This document shows positions 29,729 to 39,885 of a stretch of DNA of 64,000 bases, piece by piece (positions within the stretch are counted from its first letter, which is position 1; the number at the start of each line of letters is the position of its first letter). The DNA lies in the NCBI RefSeq assembly GCF_000142805.1, contig NC_013080.1:186001-250000 (forward strand). Reading direction: 5' to 3'. A program made the position numbers and the translations under genes. The notes beneath the pieces were generated by a model, which was given only the letters and a program-made list of their open reading frames with translations, did no database searches and was not told the DNA's origin. This DNA comes from Lachancea thermotolerans CBS 6340. Its lineage: Eukaryota; Ascomycota; Saccharomycetes; Saccharomycetales; Saccharomycetaceae.

Positions 29729-32700
29729 CTATGTTGCGCTTTTGGTTTGCTGACTTTTCAAATGGTCTATCTCTTCATGTGTTAGGCAACTGATGTAAAC
29801 GCACTTGCTCAGTAATTCATCATTAACACTAATATTGTAAAACTTTGACCATTGAGCCCTTTGGATAAAGTTCTTAACAATCTGAACATTTGTTTGAAAT
29901 TTACTGTAGTTTAGGACTTGATGTGGGGTAATCCAATTGCTCTTCTCAGAGTTGAGCGTTAGGTCTGACAGATACACTACAATGAAGGGAATGCAACCTT
30001 TTATAGGCTCTATATCATTGAGAAGCATCCGGATGTTATAATAATTCTTCTCCAATGAGGGGACATTTTTTAGTGACTCCCACGAAAGAAGATCGCCAGG
30101 CTCCACGAGTCTCCAGGCGTCGCGGTAGCTTTGTACTACCAGGGAGCTCAAGGCCAGTACTATTTGCATCAGGGTATTGTAATTTTGAAACAATTTGCAA
30201 TGTTCTGCGACGTGAATGAACCTCTGTATTGTGTTCCTTCGGAGCTTGTTATCGCGTGTTAAGACAATTTCAGAAATAATCCAATCTACTGTCAGGTTGA
30301 AGCGCGCAATTGCTAAATCTATTCCAGATAGTTGCTCATTCTGTAGTAGTAACTGCAACCAACTCGTCACAGGTAGCACCTTGCGCTTCACTCTCAAATC
30401 CAACAAATCTTTCCAGTCTATCTCATTCAATATTTCTCGCTCAATCAGCGTCAGTTGCTCAGCAATCGACTTAGAGTCATACATCAATATGAAGGGGACA
30501 TGCTGTTCGGCATTTGAGATGTTGAGTCTACTGTCTTGGATTTTATAGTTTTGCAGCAGCTCGGTAATTTGATCGTTTGTAACTTTTTGGTCACGCTCAT
30601 AGGAAAAGTCCTTTGTACAAGGTGTGAAAGGGACTTCACTTTTGACCTGCCTTCTTCTTTCGATCAGGAAGGAATTTCTTTCTCGTGCTCCAAGGCCGGT
30701 CAAGCGTCGTTCCTTCAGTCTCTCCATATCTGAGTCGCTCTGTTCTTTGTTTTGGTCTGTTTTGCTGAAAGTGCCTTCTAACTTCATAAGCGCCACATTT
30801 ACGGGATCGCCGTGCAGAGACTCATCAGTTAGTTTCGCAAACCTGTTAAGCCTGCTGTCATTAGCTTTGTAAGGAGACACTATTGGCGTAATACTACGTC
30901 GGTGGTGTTCATTATGCGGTTTTTCTTGATAACCGTTATCGAGCTGCTGCTCTTCTGTCGGCTCTCCTTCTTCACCTTCGTTGTCTCTCGACAAATCATC
31001 TTCATTAAAAGAAGTAGTTTCACTAGTAATTGGGCTAATGAACTTATTTTTGAGGTCTTCCATGTTTTTTTCTGGAGAGGCAAAGTCTAGGCTATCTGTA
31101 TCTGGGGAAAACAAGTATTTGTTTCCACTGCTTCCTTCGGCATCGGGTACCAAAAGGGAATCATTTGGAGCATTTTTTTCAGGTTTGGCACCTGTAGAGG
31201 GAGTGTCGACAGTAAGTTTGTGCGATATGTCAGCCCTCGAGTTTTGTTCGAAAGAATTGATGGTATGGAAAGACGAGAACGAATCGCCGCTAACGATGGA
31301 ATGCATACTTGGTATTGATGACAAGCGAATAAGTTTATTTCCCTGAGGAAATTCGTCATTATCGAGTAAATCATTTTTCTCTATCTTGTTTGGGCTACTC
31401 TGCTTAGAGGAAAACAATAACTGCGTGGATACAGAAGTTGCAATGGAGGACCTAATGTTTTTTGCGCCTTCTTCTTCAACCTTGTCAAAAAATAAGGCTG
31501 AAGTTCTCTCTTCGAGGTTTCTGATCTCTTCTTGATTGTTAAGAAGTTCCTCGTCAAGTTTGAGAAAAGCCCCATCCTTGGCCACCAAGTTTGTGGTACT
31601 TATTGTAACCGCGTTGCTGACACTTGGTCCTCGGCTCCTGATAATGCTGATACGTCCGCTACTGGTAACTGATTTTTGGGCAGCAGAAGAAGCTGGAGTC
31701 ATGTGTTTCGAGTTCCTGCTCATGCTCATATCATCAAGAGTTGTGAAGAAACTAGAGTTGTCATCATCGGCGTCGCTTTGTAACTCATTGTGGTTTATTT
31801 TGTGATCGAGTTTAGATTGGCTGCCGTTCTTCTGATCAAAGTTTTCTTCGAAATTGAATTCACGCAAGTTGTCTAAACTTTCTTTTCTCTTCAATGGTCG
31901 GCTAATGTGCGAGCCTGCATTTGAGACTTCTTCTGCTTGTGGAGTACTCTCATTATGTTTTGAGAATGTATCATCAATCTCTGTGATACTAGATGAGATT
32001 CGTACCCCTTTGGTGGGGGAGCCCCTTGACCGTGTACCATTGGTCGACTTTGTTAGTGCGGATGTCTGCATTACGCTGGGTGTAGAGTGATTCAGTCGGA
32101 TAACGGCATCAGCCATGTTAGAGTAACGAAATTTAAGTTCGCTGTTTGTATGCCTTTCGCGAGTCGTGCTGTGTCCATGGAATACAAGTTTACGTGGCGC
32201 ATCGTTTTCCAAAATTCGCGTATTCACATCAGACGTAAGAAGAGCATCCGTGAAATTGAGGACAGATTTATTTCCCAATAATCCATCCGTACTTCTCACT
32301 CTTCGCCTTTCTCTGGCGGCAGCTGAGGGAGAAACTGCGTGTTGAAACTGTAACGTTTTCGAGAGCGAGATTACCGATGATGCGATCGAGCTAACTGTTT
32401 TGTAGAGGTTAAGATTGTCCATAGCGCTAACTGTTTCAGCATCTCTTTCTTGGGTTTGCTCGTCAGCTCCGCCCTCAACAGTAGTAAAGTGATCTTGCTT
32501 GCGTATTTTCGACAATAAATCGTTTTCCACTGCCAAGAAGTACTCAACTTCATCAATAGTCCTTGCACTTAATATGTCAAACTTTGAAGATACGACACTT
32601 TTGAGTTCCTCGGAGCTGTATTGCTTGTTTTCTAACGACGTTATGGAAAAAACAAGTTTGATGAGGTTTTCAAATTCAGCGCTTGGCGATTCTTGATTGA

Positions 32701-33868
32701 TTTTCTGGTTCGCAGACCTCAAAGTATGATTCTTTTTCCATTTAGACAGCAGTCCCATCATTCCCTTGTTGTATGAGTGTAGATGAGGCTCTTTCTTCAA
32801 CTTTTGGGATGTAGAGCTTGTATTAGCTTCTTCTTCGCTGAGTATCTCTGAGGGAAAGTATGACGATCTTAAAATAAATTCAACCTTTTTGGCCGGAGTT
32901 GGGGGGATGACTTTGTCAATAGATGGAGATGGAGGGTACTGTAAATCCTTTATAACCTCTGATACACCGCTGCTGTTAGGCGCATTTTGGCTAACCTCAT
33001 CTGAGTTTCCAACTTTATCATTGGACACTTTCAAAACTGCGCTTGAAAGATTATCTTGCGGAAATAGAAACATGCTTGCAGTTCTTTGCTTTATCTTGGC
33101 GCCTTGTTTTGTATTAACCCGCGCATTGTGTTCTGGCAACTGAAAATTTTCCTTCCCAACGTATAGAGACAATACGCTCCGGTTACGAAATTCTGGGTTT
33201 TGTGAGCTTTGCAGCGCATAAAAACTCAAGCGTTTTCCGTTTTTAGTTGATAAGTGCGTGGCTACATCTTTTATCTTAAATTCAAGCCATTCATTGGCGC
33301 TGGTAGGCTGGTCTTCGAACGACAGTCCTTCCCACATAAGTCTCAAGCAAAAACCCCATGATTTTTTAATGTTTATGACTATTCCGCAAATCGACTTTGG
33401 AGCAACGTCTGATGCCCCCCACGAAAGAGAGTTTACAGAATTAACAAATTGAGACCTTAATGCGTCGTCTGTTAAAAAATCTTGAGCAAAGTAGTTCAGA
33501 ATCCAGTGTCGTATAAGAACAAATGTTCTGACAGAGGCAATTTGTCCAATTTGTTGTTTATTGCTATCTGCGCTCAAGCTTTCGTTAAAAGCCCACTGAA
33601 GTCTGCTTACCAGAAGCTTTAGTAGCTCTTGCGGCGCCAGAAATTTTCTGTAAGACAGAAAGAAGTCTGAAAGGAAGGGGTAGTCGATAGGGTCCATCGG
33701 GGACGTAAGCTTGACAATTAGGGCGCTTATGTCTGTCTTTATGATCAGCGTGCTGGAACCTCTTTTCGAAAAGCTAAGTTTTTCTTCGCTGGGCATCGGG
33801 TAGTAGTCATCTGTTCCAAAGATCCTACCTCCTTGCTCAATTTCATCCTGAAGGTCTTCAGGAACCAT
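29729..33868 (-). CDS. LTE1: Lte1, RasGEF-like mitotic exit regulator
   Basis: Bud-cortex protein that inhibits Kin4 and promotes Tem1-driven mitotic exit. 1379 aa (S. cerevisiae 1435). The start is the ATG at 33868; the six codons above it begin with GTG. The RasGEF N domain is at ~25-160 (TDISALIVKLTSPMDPIDYP through FLLSYRKFLAPQELL). The centre (~290-1050) is long, Ser-rich and disordered with many SP/TP sites, the region that is Cdk-phosphorylated and binds Ras in yeast. The CDC25-type catalytic fold is at ~1130-1370 (PFILMYDSKSIAEQLTLIER; FIHVAEHCKLFQNYNTLMQI). Shares the DRS2-MAK16-LTE1 order with chromosome I. Confidence 0.95.
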   Translation of the reverse strand: MVPEDLQDEIEQGGRIFGTDDYYPMPSEEKLSFSKRGSSTLIIKTDISALIVKLTSPMDPIDYPFLSDFFLSYRKFLAPQELLKLLVSRLQWAFNESLSADSNKQQIGQIASVRTFVLIRHWILNYFAQDFLTDDALRSQFVNSVNSLSWGASDVAPKSICGIVINIKKSWGFCLRLMWEGLSFEDQPTSANEWLEFKIKDVATHLSTKNGKRLSFYALQSSQNPEFRNRSVLSLYVGKENFQLPEHNARVNTKQGAKIKQRTASMFLFPQDNLSSAVLKVSNDKVGNSDEVSQNAPNSSGVSEVIKDLQYPPSPSIDKVIPPTPAKKVEFILRSSYFPSEILSEEEANTSSTSQKLKKEPHLHSYNKGMMGLLSKWKKNHTLRSANQKINQESPSAEFENLIKLVFSITSLENKQYSSEELKSVVSSKFDILSARTIDEVEYFLAVENDLLSKIRKQDHFTTVEGGADEQTQERDAETVSAMDNLNLYKTVSSIASSVISLSKTLQFQHAVSPSAAARERRRVRSTDGLLGNKSVLNFTDALLTSDVNTRILENDAPRKLVFHGHSTTRERHTNSELKFRYSNMADAVIRLNHSTPSVMQTSALTKSTNGTRSRGSPTKGVRISSSITEIDDTFSKHNESTPQAEEVSNAGSHISRPLKRKESLDNLREFNFEENFDQKNGSQSKLDHKINHNELQSDADDDNSSFFTTLDDMSMSRNSKHMTPASSAAQKSVTSSGRISIIRSRGPSVSNAVTISTTNLVAKDGAFLKLDEELLNNQEEIRNLEERTSALFFDKVEEEGAKNIRSSIATSVSTQLLFSSKQSSPNKIEKNDLLDNDEFPQGNKLIRLSSIPSMHSIVSGDSFSSFHTINSFEQNSRADISHKLTVDTPSTGAKPEKNAPNDSLLVPDAEGSSGNKYLFSPDTDSLDFASPEKNMEDLKNKFISPITSETTSFNEDDLSRDNEGEEGEPTEEQQLDNGYQEKPHNEHHRRSITPIVSPYKANDSRLNRFAKLTDESLHGDPVNVALMKLEGTFSKTDQNKEQSDSDMERLKERRLTGLGARERNSFLIERRRQVKSEVPFTPCTKDFSYERDQKVTNDQITELLQNYKIQDSRLNISNAEQHVPFILMYDSKSIAEQLTLIEREILNEIDWKDLLDLRVKRKVLPVTSWLQLLLQNEQLSGIDLAIARFNLTVDWIISEIVLTRDNKLRRNTIQRFIHVAEHCKLFQNYNTLMQIVLALSSLVVQSYRDAWRLVEPGDLLSWESLKNVPSLEKNYYNIRMLLNDIEPIKGCIPFIVVYLSDLTLNSEKSNWITPHQVLNYSKFQTNVQIVKNFIQRAQWSKFYNISVNDELLSKCVYISCLTHEEIDHLKSQQTKSAT

Positions 33869-34569
33869 CTCGCTGATGGTTATCACCGTTCAAGGTTTTT
33901 GATCTGAAGAATCTGAAGTTTTTGTTTATAGTTTTGGTTCTCGAAAATAGAGGCCTCTTACATGCTCTTGTACGAGATACTCGAGACACTCCGGACTTGA
34001 TCAACTAGCAATCGATATTGGGCTGCCTTCTGAGTCTTTATCACAGTAAAGCGCAATTGAAAGATGTTTCGTAACTCTTGCCATTCTTTGAACCACTCGT
34101 CCCTCTATAACTCCCTCGAAATAAAAGTGAAGTGGCCTTCTATTGCACTTCGGTTTCTTAAAGTGACCTGAATGAAAGCCGTCAAGACTTCTAAAATGGC
34201 AGCGAAAAAAAGAGGCTGCGATTACAAATCCTAGGTCTTTTGAGACTCTATGTGATAAAATTTGAGAACTGTGATGGTTGCACCTTTGGATGCGTAGACT
34301 GCGAGTGGTGACAAAATATTGAATACGCAAAAAAATCCCTGGAGTAAGGCCAGGCCGCAAAGCCAACAACTGCGATATGGCGGGAGATACCCCATTAATA
34401 TTATACAAGCTCTACGAATCAATTTAAATTCTTCAAACTTTCACCTCTAATACTTTTAGGGTTTCTGAAAAATATACTGTGACGTATTAGCTTATTAAAC
34501 AAACTTGAAATAACATAAAAGGAAGCTTTGAGGCGCTTCTGCGGACAGCAACCGCTGCATTCACTAACA
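33869..34569. other. Intergenic: divergent LTE1/zinc-cluster regulator promoters
   Basis: About 0.7 kb. A 135-codon minus-strand frame (34001-34408) spans its centre. Its product is Arg/His/Ser-rich without any domain I recognise, and overlapping frames are open too, so I do not call it a gene. No clear activator site or RNA gene is seen. Confidence 0.5.
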
Positions 34570-37113
34570 ATGGACCGAAACGGGCTGACGAACTCAACGT
34601 CTTCAGACTCTCTGGAGCTTGCAGTGCGCTCAAAGAAAAGCAGACTGAGATTGTCATTCGTCTGCCGTAACTGTAGGAAAAGGAAGATAAAATGTGATAA
34701 GGCCCAGCCAAAATGCGGCAGATGCGCAAAGCTTGGGTTGGAATGCAATTACGATCTCAGTGAGCAGATTTCTTTGAAAAAGACGCCAGGAAGACCTGTA
34801 ACTATACATGAACAACTGGAAGAACTGGAGCACAAGTTCGAAGATATGCGCCACAGTTTGAATCTCAGTGGGATGCGAGCATGGAACGAGGATTTAGATA
34901 ACCGAAGCAAGCCGATTAAAATCAACTTTTTTGTGGGGCTGCAGCCTAACTGCTTCGAGAGCATTTTCAAGCGCGACTGTAAGCCTTTTTCTGATATGGG
35001 GATGATCCAGAAGCACAAAAGGCTGAACCCGTTTTTGAAATTTGTCACCCGTTCGTTCAAACCTTTGAACTATGCTGTGAAAAAGATACTGCAGTCTGTG
35101 GGAGATTCTCTAGATCCTCACTCAGACGAGTTGGAGTCAGTCGCAGAGATTCTTTTTTTAACTCCACAGGTGCGAGAGGTTCTCAAACAGCACAGTATGA
35201 ACCCTGAAGGAATCACTCAAGAAACTGCGAATGCAATACGTCGCTGCCTTTTGGAAAAAGGTTCTCGCGGCGACGAAAAAAGTCTTTTCGAGCCGGTTGA
35301 TCTCGAGTTTTCTTCATCAAAAATCTCACAGGCAGAGCTTATTGACCAGATAGTAGCTGTGCTGCCGCCAAGAGATCAAATTGAACATCTTCTTGCTTAC
35401 TTCATGAAGGTGGTCTACCCTTTAGTTCCATACGTCAATAAGTCATGCTTTTTTCGGCGCGTTACAGAGACTATTAAGTATTCTGAAAACGGGAAAGTTA
35501 TAGGCTTGGATATTGGTGATTACCAGGATGCCATTCGGAAAATTGGATGCATGGCAATTTTTTTAGTAGTTTTGAGGATTTCGCACACTGCTTTAACCTT
35601 AGTCAAGAACCTCCCTTATAATGGGGAACATCTTGACCGATTCATTTCCGTTTCACAAAAGTGTCTGGCTCACTTAATTACACTCTCCCATAAAACAAAC
35701 GAAGACATTTTGAGTTGTCTTATTCTGATGAGGTGGTCACTTATATATTCTCCAACAGAAGGCGAAGTTGTGGCTGGCTCGGTGACTGATATGTTGCTTT
35801 CTTTGATAGTCAATCACGCAATCAGGATAGGGTTGTATCGAGACCGCATTCAGGCAAACGGACCTAAGAAAAATGACAAAATGGAGAGGTACTTTATCCA
35901 TTACAGGGCAAAGCTTTGGATGGGCTGTCTGATTCTCTTACGCTCTGACCTTTTTTTGAAGGGTAATTTCCCTGTTGTGTCTCCAGAATATGCGGCCATG
36001 GCTCCCAAGGAAGAGAACCCTGAGAATTACGAAGATGAGGCAGAGGCACAAATCCATCGGATTTTGCATAAGCAGCTTGACATATACAGCAAAATGAGCA
36101 TATTGGATAAGCTCACTCTTCAAGTCGAGGAAAGCACAGATATTGAAGAAATTTACTCAAAAATCAGACGCTTGGAGTATGACCTTCAGTCTTATTGCCC
36201 ACTTTCCGATGTTGAAAACTTAAATAACACAACACTTGAGAACACAATCATCCAAAGCATGAACAATGCGCTATATTTCAAGGTAAACGTTATGGTTAAG
36301 ATTTACTTCTTAGCAATTCGAGCATCTATTGTTGCTATCCTGGAACGACAAATCACAGAAGCACTAACTGACACTGAACACCTTTCACTTCGATATAGAG
36401 AAGTTACGGCAGAATGCTTCGAGTCTGCCGTAGATTTGTGCGAGATCTTGTGCGCGTACATGAGCGTTGCGGATGATGACCAGAATAGCCCCGTAATGCC
36501 GGACCACAGATATATTCTCAACCAAATAGTGCAGATTGGTATTTTCCGCGTTTCGTATTATTTCATCGGCGTTATCCTAACCTTACTTCAGGTTAAAAAT
36601 GGGCTTGAAAACTTCATGTGGCAGAACGAAAACAAGCAAAGCTTGGTGACAGAAATTGAGTACAAGATTACTTTGATTGAATCTACAAGTAAGGCTATTT
36701 TCCAAAGCGTCCAAAAGCTCATTCATCTAGGTTCCCACACGTTATCCGACAGATATTTCACATCCTTCAAACAGTTCCTGTTTTTGGAATACGCTATGCA
36801 AGTGATCCAAAATGAGATAAATCCAAACACCCCCAGCAGGCTAAGGGAAGTGCTTGGTGATATAGGTCTCCCGGTCGCAATGGATTACTCGCCCTCAGAT
36901 TGGGAAAAGTTTGCCAGCTATGTGAAAAAGGCCATTGGCCAAGCTGAGCCAACGCCACCGTTTACTTCTTCCGATGACATTCCGAGTGCTCCGTCTACGC
37001 ACGCTAAAAGCGCACCAAACGATCCAGCTCTGGACTCAATGTTGCTTTTCGACGACCAGGTCAACATTCAAAACATGCTTGATGGAGATTACACTTGGAC
37101 AGACTTTATATGA
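34570..37113 (+). CDS. Zn(II)2Cys6 transcription factor
   Basis: 847 aa from the ATG at 34570; an upstream TTG extension is not used. The binuclear zinc cluster is at 32-59 with cysteines 32, 35, 42, 49, 52 and 59 (CX2CX6CX6CX2CX6C), preceded by a basic arm (SKKSRLRLSF). A linker and short coiled coil (IHEQLEELEHKFEDMRHSL) follow, suggesting dimer binding. A fungal-specific middle region spans ~270-620 (IEHLLAYFMKVVYPLVPYVN). The Asp/Phe-rich end (DGDYTWTDFI) could activate. The PKCGRCAKLGLECNYDL segment resembles the Oaf1/Pip2/Hap1 class, but I cannot name an orthologue. No such gene lies between LTE1 and LDB19/PMT2 relatives in either S. cerevisiae copy. Its target genes are unknown. Confidence 0.9.
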   Translation: MDRNGLTNSTSSDSLELAVRSKKSRLRLSFVCRNCRKRKIKCDKAQPKCGRCAKLGLECNYDLSEQISLKKTPGRPVTIHEQLEELEHKFEDMRHSLNLSGMRAWNEDLDNRSKPIKINFFVGLQPNCFESIFKRDCKPFSDMGMIQKHKRLNPFLKFVTRSFKPLNYAVKKILQSVGDSLDPHSDELESVAEILFLTPQVREVLKQHSMNPEGITQETANAIRRCLLEKGSRGDEKSLFEPVDLEFSSSKISQAELIDQIVAVLPPRDQIEHLLAYFMKVVYPLVPYVNKSCFFRRVTETIKYSENGKVIGLDIGDYQDAIRKIGCMAIFLVVLRISHTALTLVKNLPYNGEHLDRFISVSQKCLAHLITLSHKTNEDILSCLILMRWSLIYSPTEGEVVAGSVTDMLLSLIVNHAIRIGLYRDRIQANGPKKNDKMERYFIHYRAKLWMGCLILLRSDLFLKGNFPVVSPEYAAMAPKEENPENYEDEAEAQIHRILHKQLDIYSKMSILDKLTLQVEESTDIEEIYSKIRRLEYDLQSYCPLSDVENLNNTTLENTIIQSMNNALYFKVNVMVKIYFLAIRASIVAILERQITEALTDTEHLSLRYREVTAECFESAVDLCEILCAYMSVADDDQNSPVMPDHRYILNQIVQIGIFRVSYYFIGVILTLLQVKNGLENFMWQNENKQSLVTEIEYKITLIESTSKAIFQSVQKLIHLGSHTLSDRYFTSFKQFLFLEYAMQVIQNEINPNTPSRLREVLGDIGLPVAMDYSPSDWEKFASYVKKAIGQAEPTPPFTSSDDIPSAPSTHAKSAPNDPALDSMLLFDDQVNIQNMLDGDYTWTDFI

Positions 37114-37459
37114 GAAGACAGGTCTAGCATTCCGGAATGCTCTTGAAAGCGGGACTGAAATACTTCGAACAGCTTTACTCTCTGTATAAACTTTTAATAT
37201 CATTTATGTTTAGCGAATGAATCACTTAGAAGCGCCTTTGTCGTATTTTACGAACAACTTCGAGATTAAAAATCGCTGGGGAAAAGCCGTTCGTGATAGC
37301 GATAACGCGGAATTCGCCTCTTGTTTAGAGAAACTGGAGTCGTCAACCCAGAGGTCTTGCAGTGTTTTATTAACTGGTACAAAACAAACATTTGGTTCCC
37401 GACGTTTGTCTAAGCCTAGAGCTTGATATCACAAGTACTACACATCAAAAATAGGGCCC
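37114..37459. other. Intergenic between the zinc-cluster gene and LDB19
   Basis: About 350 bp in tandem orientation. A 69-codon frame (37217-37426, starting MNHLEAPLSYF) is the only open stretch. It has no recognisable motif and would occupy the LDB19 promoter. Treated as untranslated region and promoter. Confidence 0.5.
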
Positions 37460-39718
37460 ATGGTATTTTCAAAGCTTGGGCACCAAAGCGACAAAAAGTC
37501 TGCTTCAAATGGAGCCCTCGACCGTGTCTTCTCCGATTCATCAAATGACGGGCTTGTTGAGCTACTAATCGACATTGAGTCACCTCCTTGTGTGCTCTAT
37601 GGGTCCGCAACAGAATCAACGGGGGCACTTCTTAGTGGATTACTGAAGCTGCGAGTGAGAAGTCGAAGTGATCATATATCACACAGCGAGCCCTTGACAC
37701 CCACCACCTCTCACGGGCGTAAAAAAAAAAGCAGCTCTGGGCTGAACGCGCTCTCACAAACGCTTTCTAACCTTTCATTATCGAACTCTGCTATGAGCCC
37801 AGTCACGTCGCCTAAGCCAAGCCGAACCTCTTCTATGATGTTTACAAAAGTATCTGTTAAATCCGTCTCGCTATCGCTTGTTCAGAAGGTCCGTTACACG
37901 AAGCCATTTGTTGCACATTCTTCATCTATCCAGTCATGCCTAAATTGTCGAATGAAACAAACTGAACTCGCAAGATGGGATATAGTAAAAAAGGAAACGG
38001 AAATACCTGTGGGAGATCATGCGTATCCTTTTTCCCATCTGATCCCCGGATCTGTCCCTGCCACTGTTTGCTTGGGCTCGGAAGCTCACACTGAAGTCAA
38101 ATATGAATTAGTTGGAGAAGCAACTTACAGGGCGGTACCTTCACATAACTCTAGGGGAGAGAAAACCAGTACTGTTCATTTGAAGCTGCCAATTCCTGTA
38201 ACCAGGAGCATTTTAAGAGGACCCGACAAAAACTCATTAAGAATTTTCCCGCCCACAGACCTGACAGCAACTGTTGTGTTGCCCAACATTGTTTATCCCA
38301 AGTCCACTTTCACTTTAGAGCTTAAGCTTGATGGTGTGTCTTCGGAAGGAAGGCGGTGGAGGATGCGAAGGCTGAATTGGAAGATAGAAGAGAAGGGCCG
38401 GGTTAGATTACAAGCTTGTGCAACACACAAAGGGAAGCTGAAGCAGCTTGAAAAGGAAGTCAAGGAAACAGAAACTGGAAAGAAGCCTAGCAAAGGAAAA
38501 CCTCTAAAAAGAACACATGATGCAGCGCCTCAAGTAACTACAACAGTTTGCACTCTAGAAGATGCGTTGTCCATGACCAACGCGCCTGAGGATCCAAATG
38601 CTCCAGACGAAACAGAAACACAAGAAGAAACTAGTAACCGCAACCAAGGAGAAGACGATGGCCTTATCCATCCAAGTGACTCTGCGATGCGTCAAGCCAG
38701 AGTTGAGGAACAACAGCGTCTGAGGCAAGAAATGTTGCAAAAAGAACTATCGGAAGGGACAGCTCTTTTTACTGAGGAACTGCGCACTATTGCACATGGG
38801 GAAGTTAAAAATGGCTGGAAAAGCGATTTTACGGGAAGTGGCAAGATTGAACTTGTCACAGAAGTAAATTGTATGGGACTCAATTCAGGAGTCTCGAACC
38901 CCGTCAACAGAGCATCAAGCTCAAAGCCTGTTCACGATAATGGCAGGCAGCATGTTACTGTTGCCTGTGATGTGGAAGATCCTCACTTGGGCATATACGT
39001 ACAACATCTGCTAATCCTTGAGATAATTGTTGCTGAGGAAGCTCTGCAATATGCCAACGGTCAGCCCCTTCATACAGAACATTCTCCATTAACAAAAACA
39101 AGCTCCAATGCCACTAATCCGGACCAGAGACTCGCGGAGCTTTCACCAATGCTTGCTGCCCGAAGCTCTGTTCCTCAAAACATTAATGACGAAGCACACC
39201 CAAACCAACCAGAACACGGTGCTCCATCACCACATAGCGCCTCAAGGCGAAACAGTAACTCTCGTATTGTTGGGGTTCCCACGGGAGCTGCTCGCGTCTT
39301 GCGAATGCAGTTTAGACTTAACATTACCGAAAGGTCTGGCTTAGGAATTTCTTGGGATGATGAGGTACCCCCAACATACCAAGACGTCCGCTTGCTTTCG
39401 CCGCCAAGCTACAATAATGCGACAAGCGGTAGCAATACCCCGTTAGTTCATTCAGACATGGATCGCAACGATTACTCAACGAGAACAAATTTCAATAGTG
39501 GAAGAAGCGAGTTTACAGAGCTAAGTCGTCCCCCTCAAGCCCATGCCTATGACAGCCCATATCAGTCTTTGTCGCCAGTGCAATCACCGCAATTGGAAAA
39601 TGTTGTGAGTATTCAAGGGAATGCCCATCACACACATTTGCTCACTCCTCAAAACACTCAAGAGGTTCACCTTCCAAGTCTTTCTGAATTGCTGGATACT
39701 GATAGAATTACTCAGTAA
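37460..39718 (+). CDS. LDB19: Alpha-arrestin adaptor for Rsp5 (Ldb19/Art1)
   Basis: Arrestin-related adaptor that brings the ubiquitin ligase Rsp5 to plasma-membrane permeases for endocytosis. 752 aa (S. cerevisiae 818). The arrestin-type beta-sandwich starts near residue 30 (VELLIDIESPPCVLYGSATE). It is interrupted by Ser-rich loops and includes RRWRMRRLNWKIEEKGRVRL. Two PPxY motifs close together (PPTY and PPSY, ~residues 636-650) are the Rsp5 WW-domain ligands. The tail is Ser/Pro/Asn-rich. It precedes PMT2/PMT3 in convergent orientation (167 bp between stops). LDB19-PMT3 adjacency is kept on S. cerevisiae chromosome XV. Confidence 0.93.
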   Translation: MVFSKLGHQSDKKSASNGALDRVFSDSSNDGLVELLIDIESPPCVLYGSATESTGALLSGLLKLRVRSRSDHISHSEPLTPTTSHGRKKKSSSGLNALSQTLSNLSLSNSAMSPVTSPKPSRTSSMMFTKVSVKSVSLSLVQKVRYTKPFVAHSSSIQSCLNCRMKQTELARWDIVKKETEIPVGDHAYPFSHLIPGSVPATVCLGSEAHTEVKYELVGEATYRAVPSHNSRGEKTSTVHLKLPIPVTRSILRGPDKNSLRIFPPTDLTATVVLPNIVYPKSTFTLELKLDGVSSEGRRWRMRRLNWKIEEKGRVRLQACATHKGKLKQLEKEVKETETGKKPSKGKPLKRTHDAAPQVTTTVCTLEDALSMTNAPEDPNAPDETETQEETSNRNQGEDDGLIHPSDSAMRQARVEEQQRLRQEMLQKELSEGTALFTEELRTIAHGEVKNGWKSDFTGSGKIELVTEVNCMGLNSGVSNPVNRASSSKPVHDNGRQHVTVACDVEDPHLGIYVQHLLILEIIVAEEALQYANGQPLHTEHSPLTKTSSNATNPDQRLAELSPMLAARSSVPQNINDEAHPNQPEHGAPSPHSASRRNSNSRIVGVPTGAARVLRMQFRLNITERSGLGISWDDEVPPTYQDVRLLSPPSYNNATSGSNTPLVHSDMDRNDYSTRTNFNSGRSEFTELSRPPQAHAYDSPYQSLSPVQSPQLENVVSIQGNAHHTHLLTPQNTQEVHLPSLSELLDTDRITQ

Positions 39719-39885
39719 AGATTTATGTATCAGTACGTCATCACTTAATAGCTCTTTTTCTTTTAATGACAGCGCCAAACGTTTCAACATTCTATAAAAG
39801 TGCCTTGATCGTAATGATTGGCAAGCCCTTAAACATGCTTTATTTGCAAGTGTTTATTGAGATCTCACTTTTCGTGATTATAAAA

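Noticed and set aside
34001-34408. 135-codon minus-strand frame in the LTE1/regulator gap
   Set aside because: Arg/His/Ser-rich without domains, overlapping other open frames; no sign of protein-like composition.
37217-37426. 69-codon frame before LDB19
   Set aside because: No motif and it occupies the LDB19 promoter.
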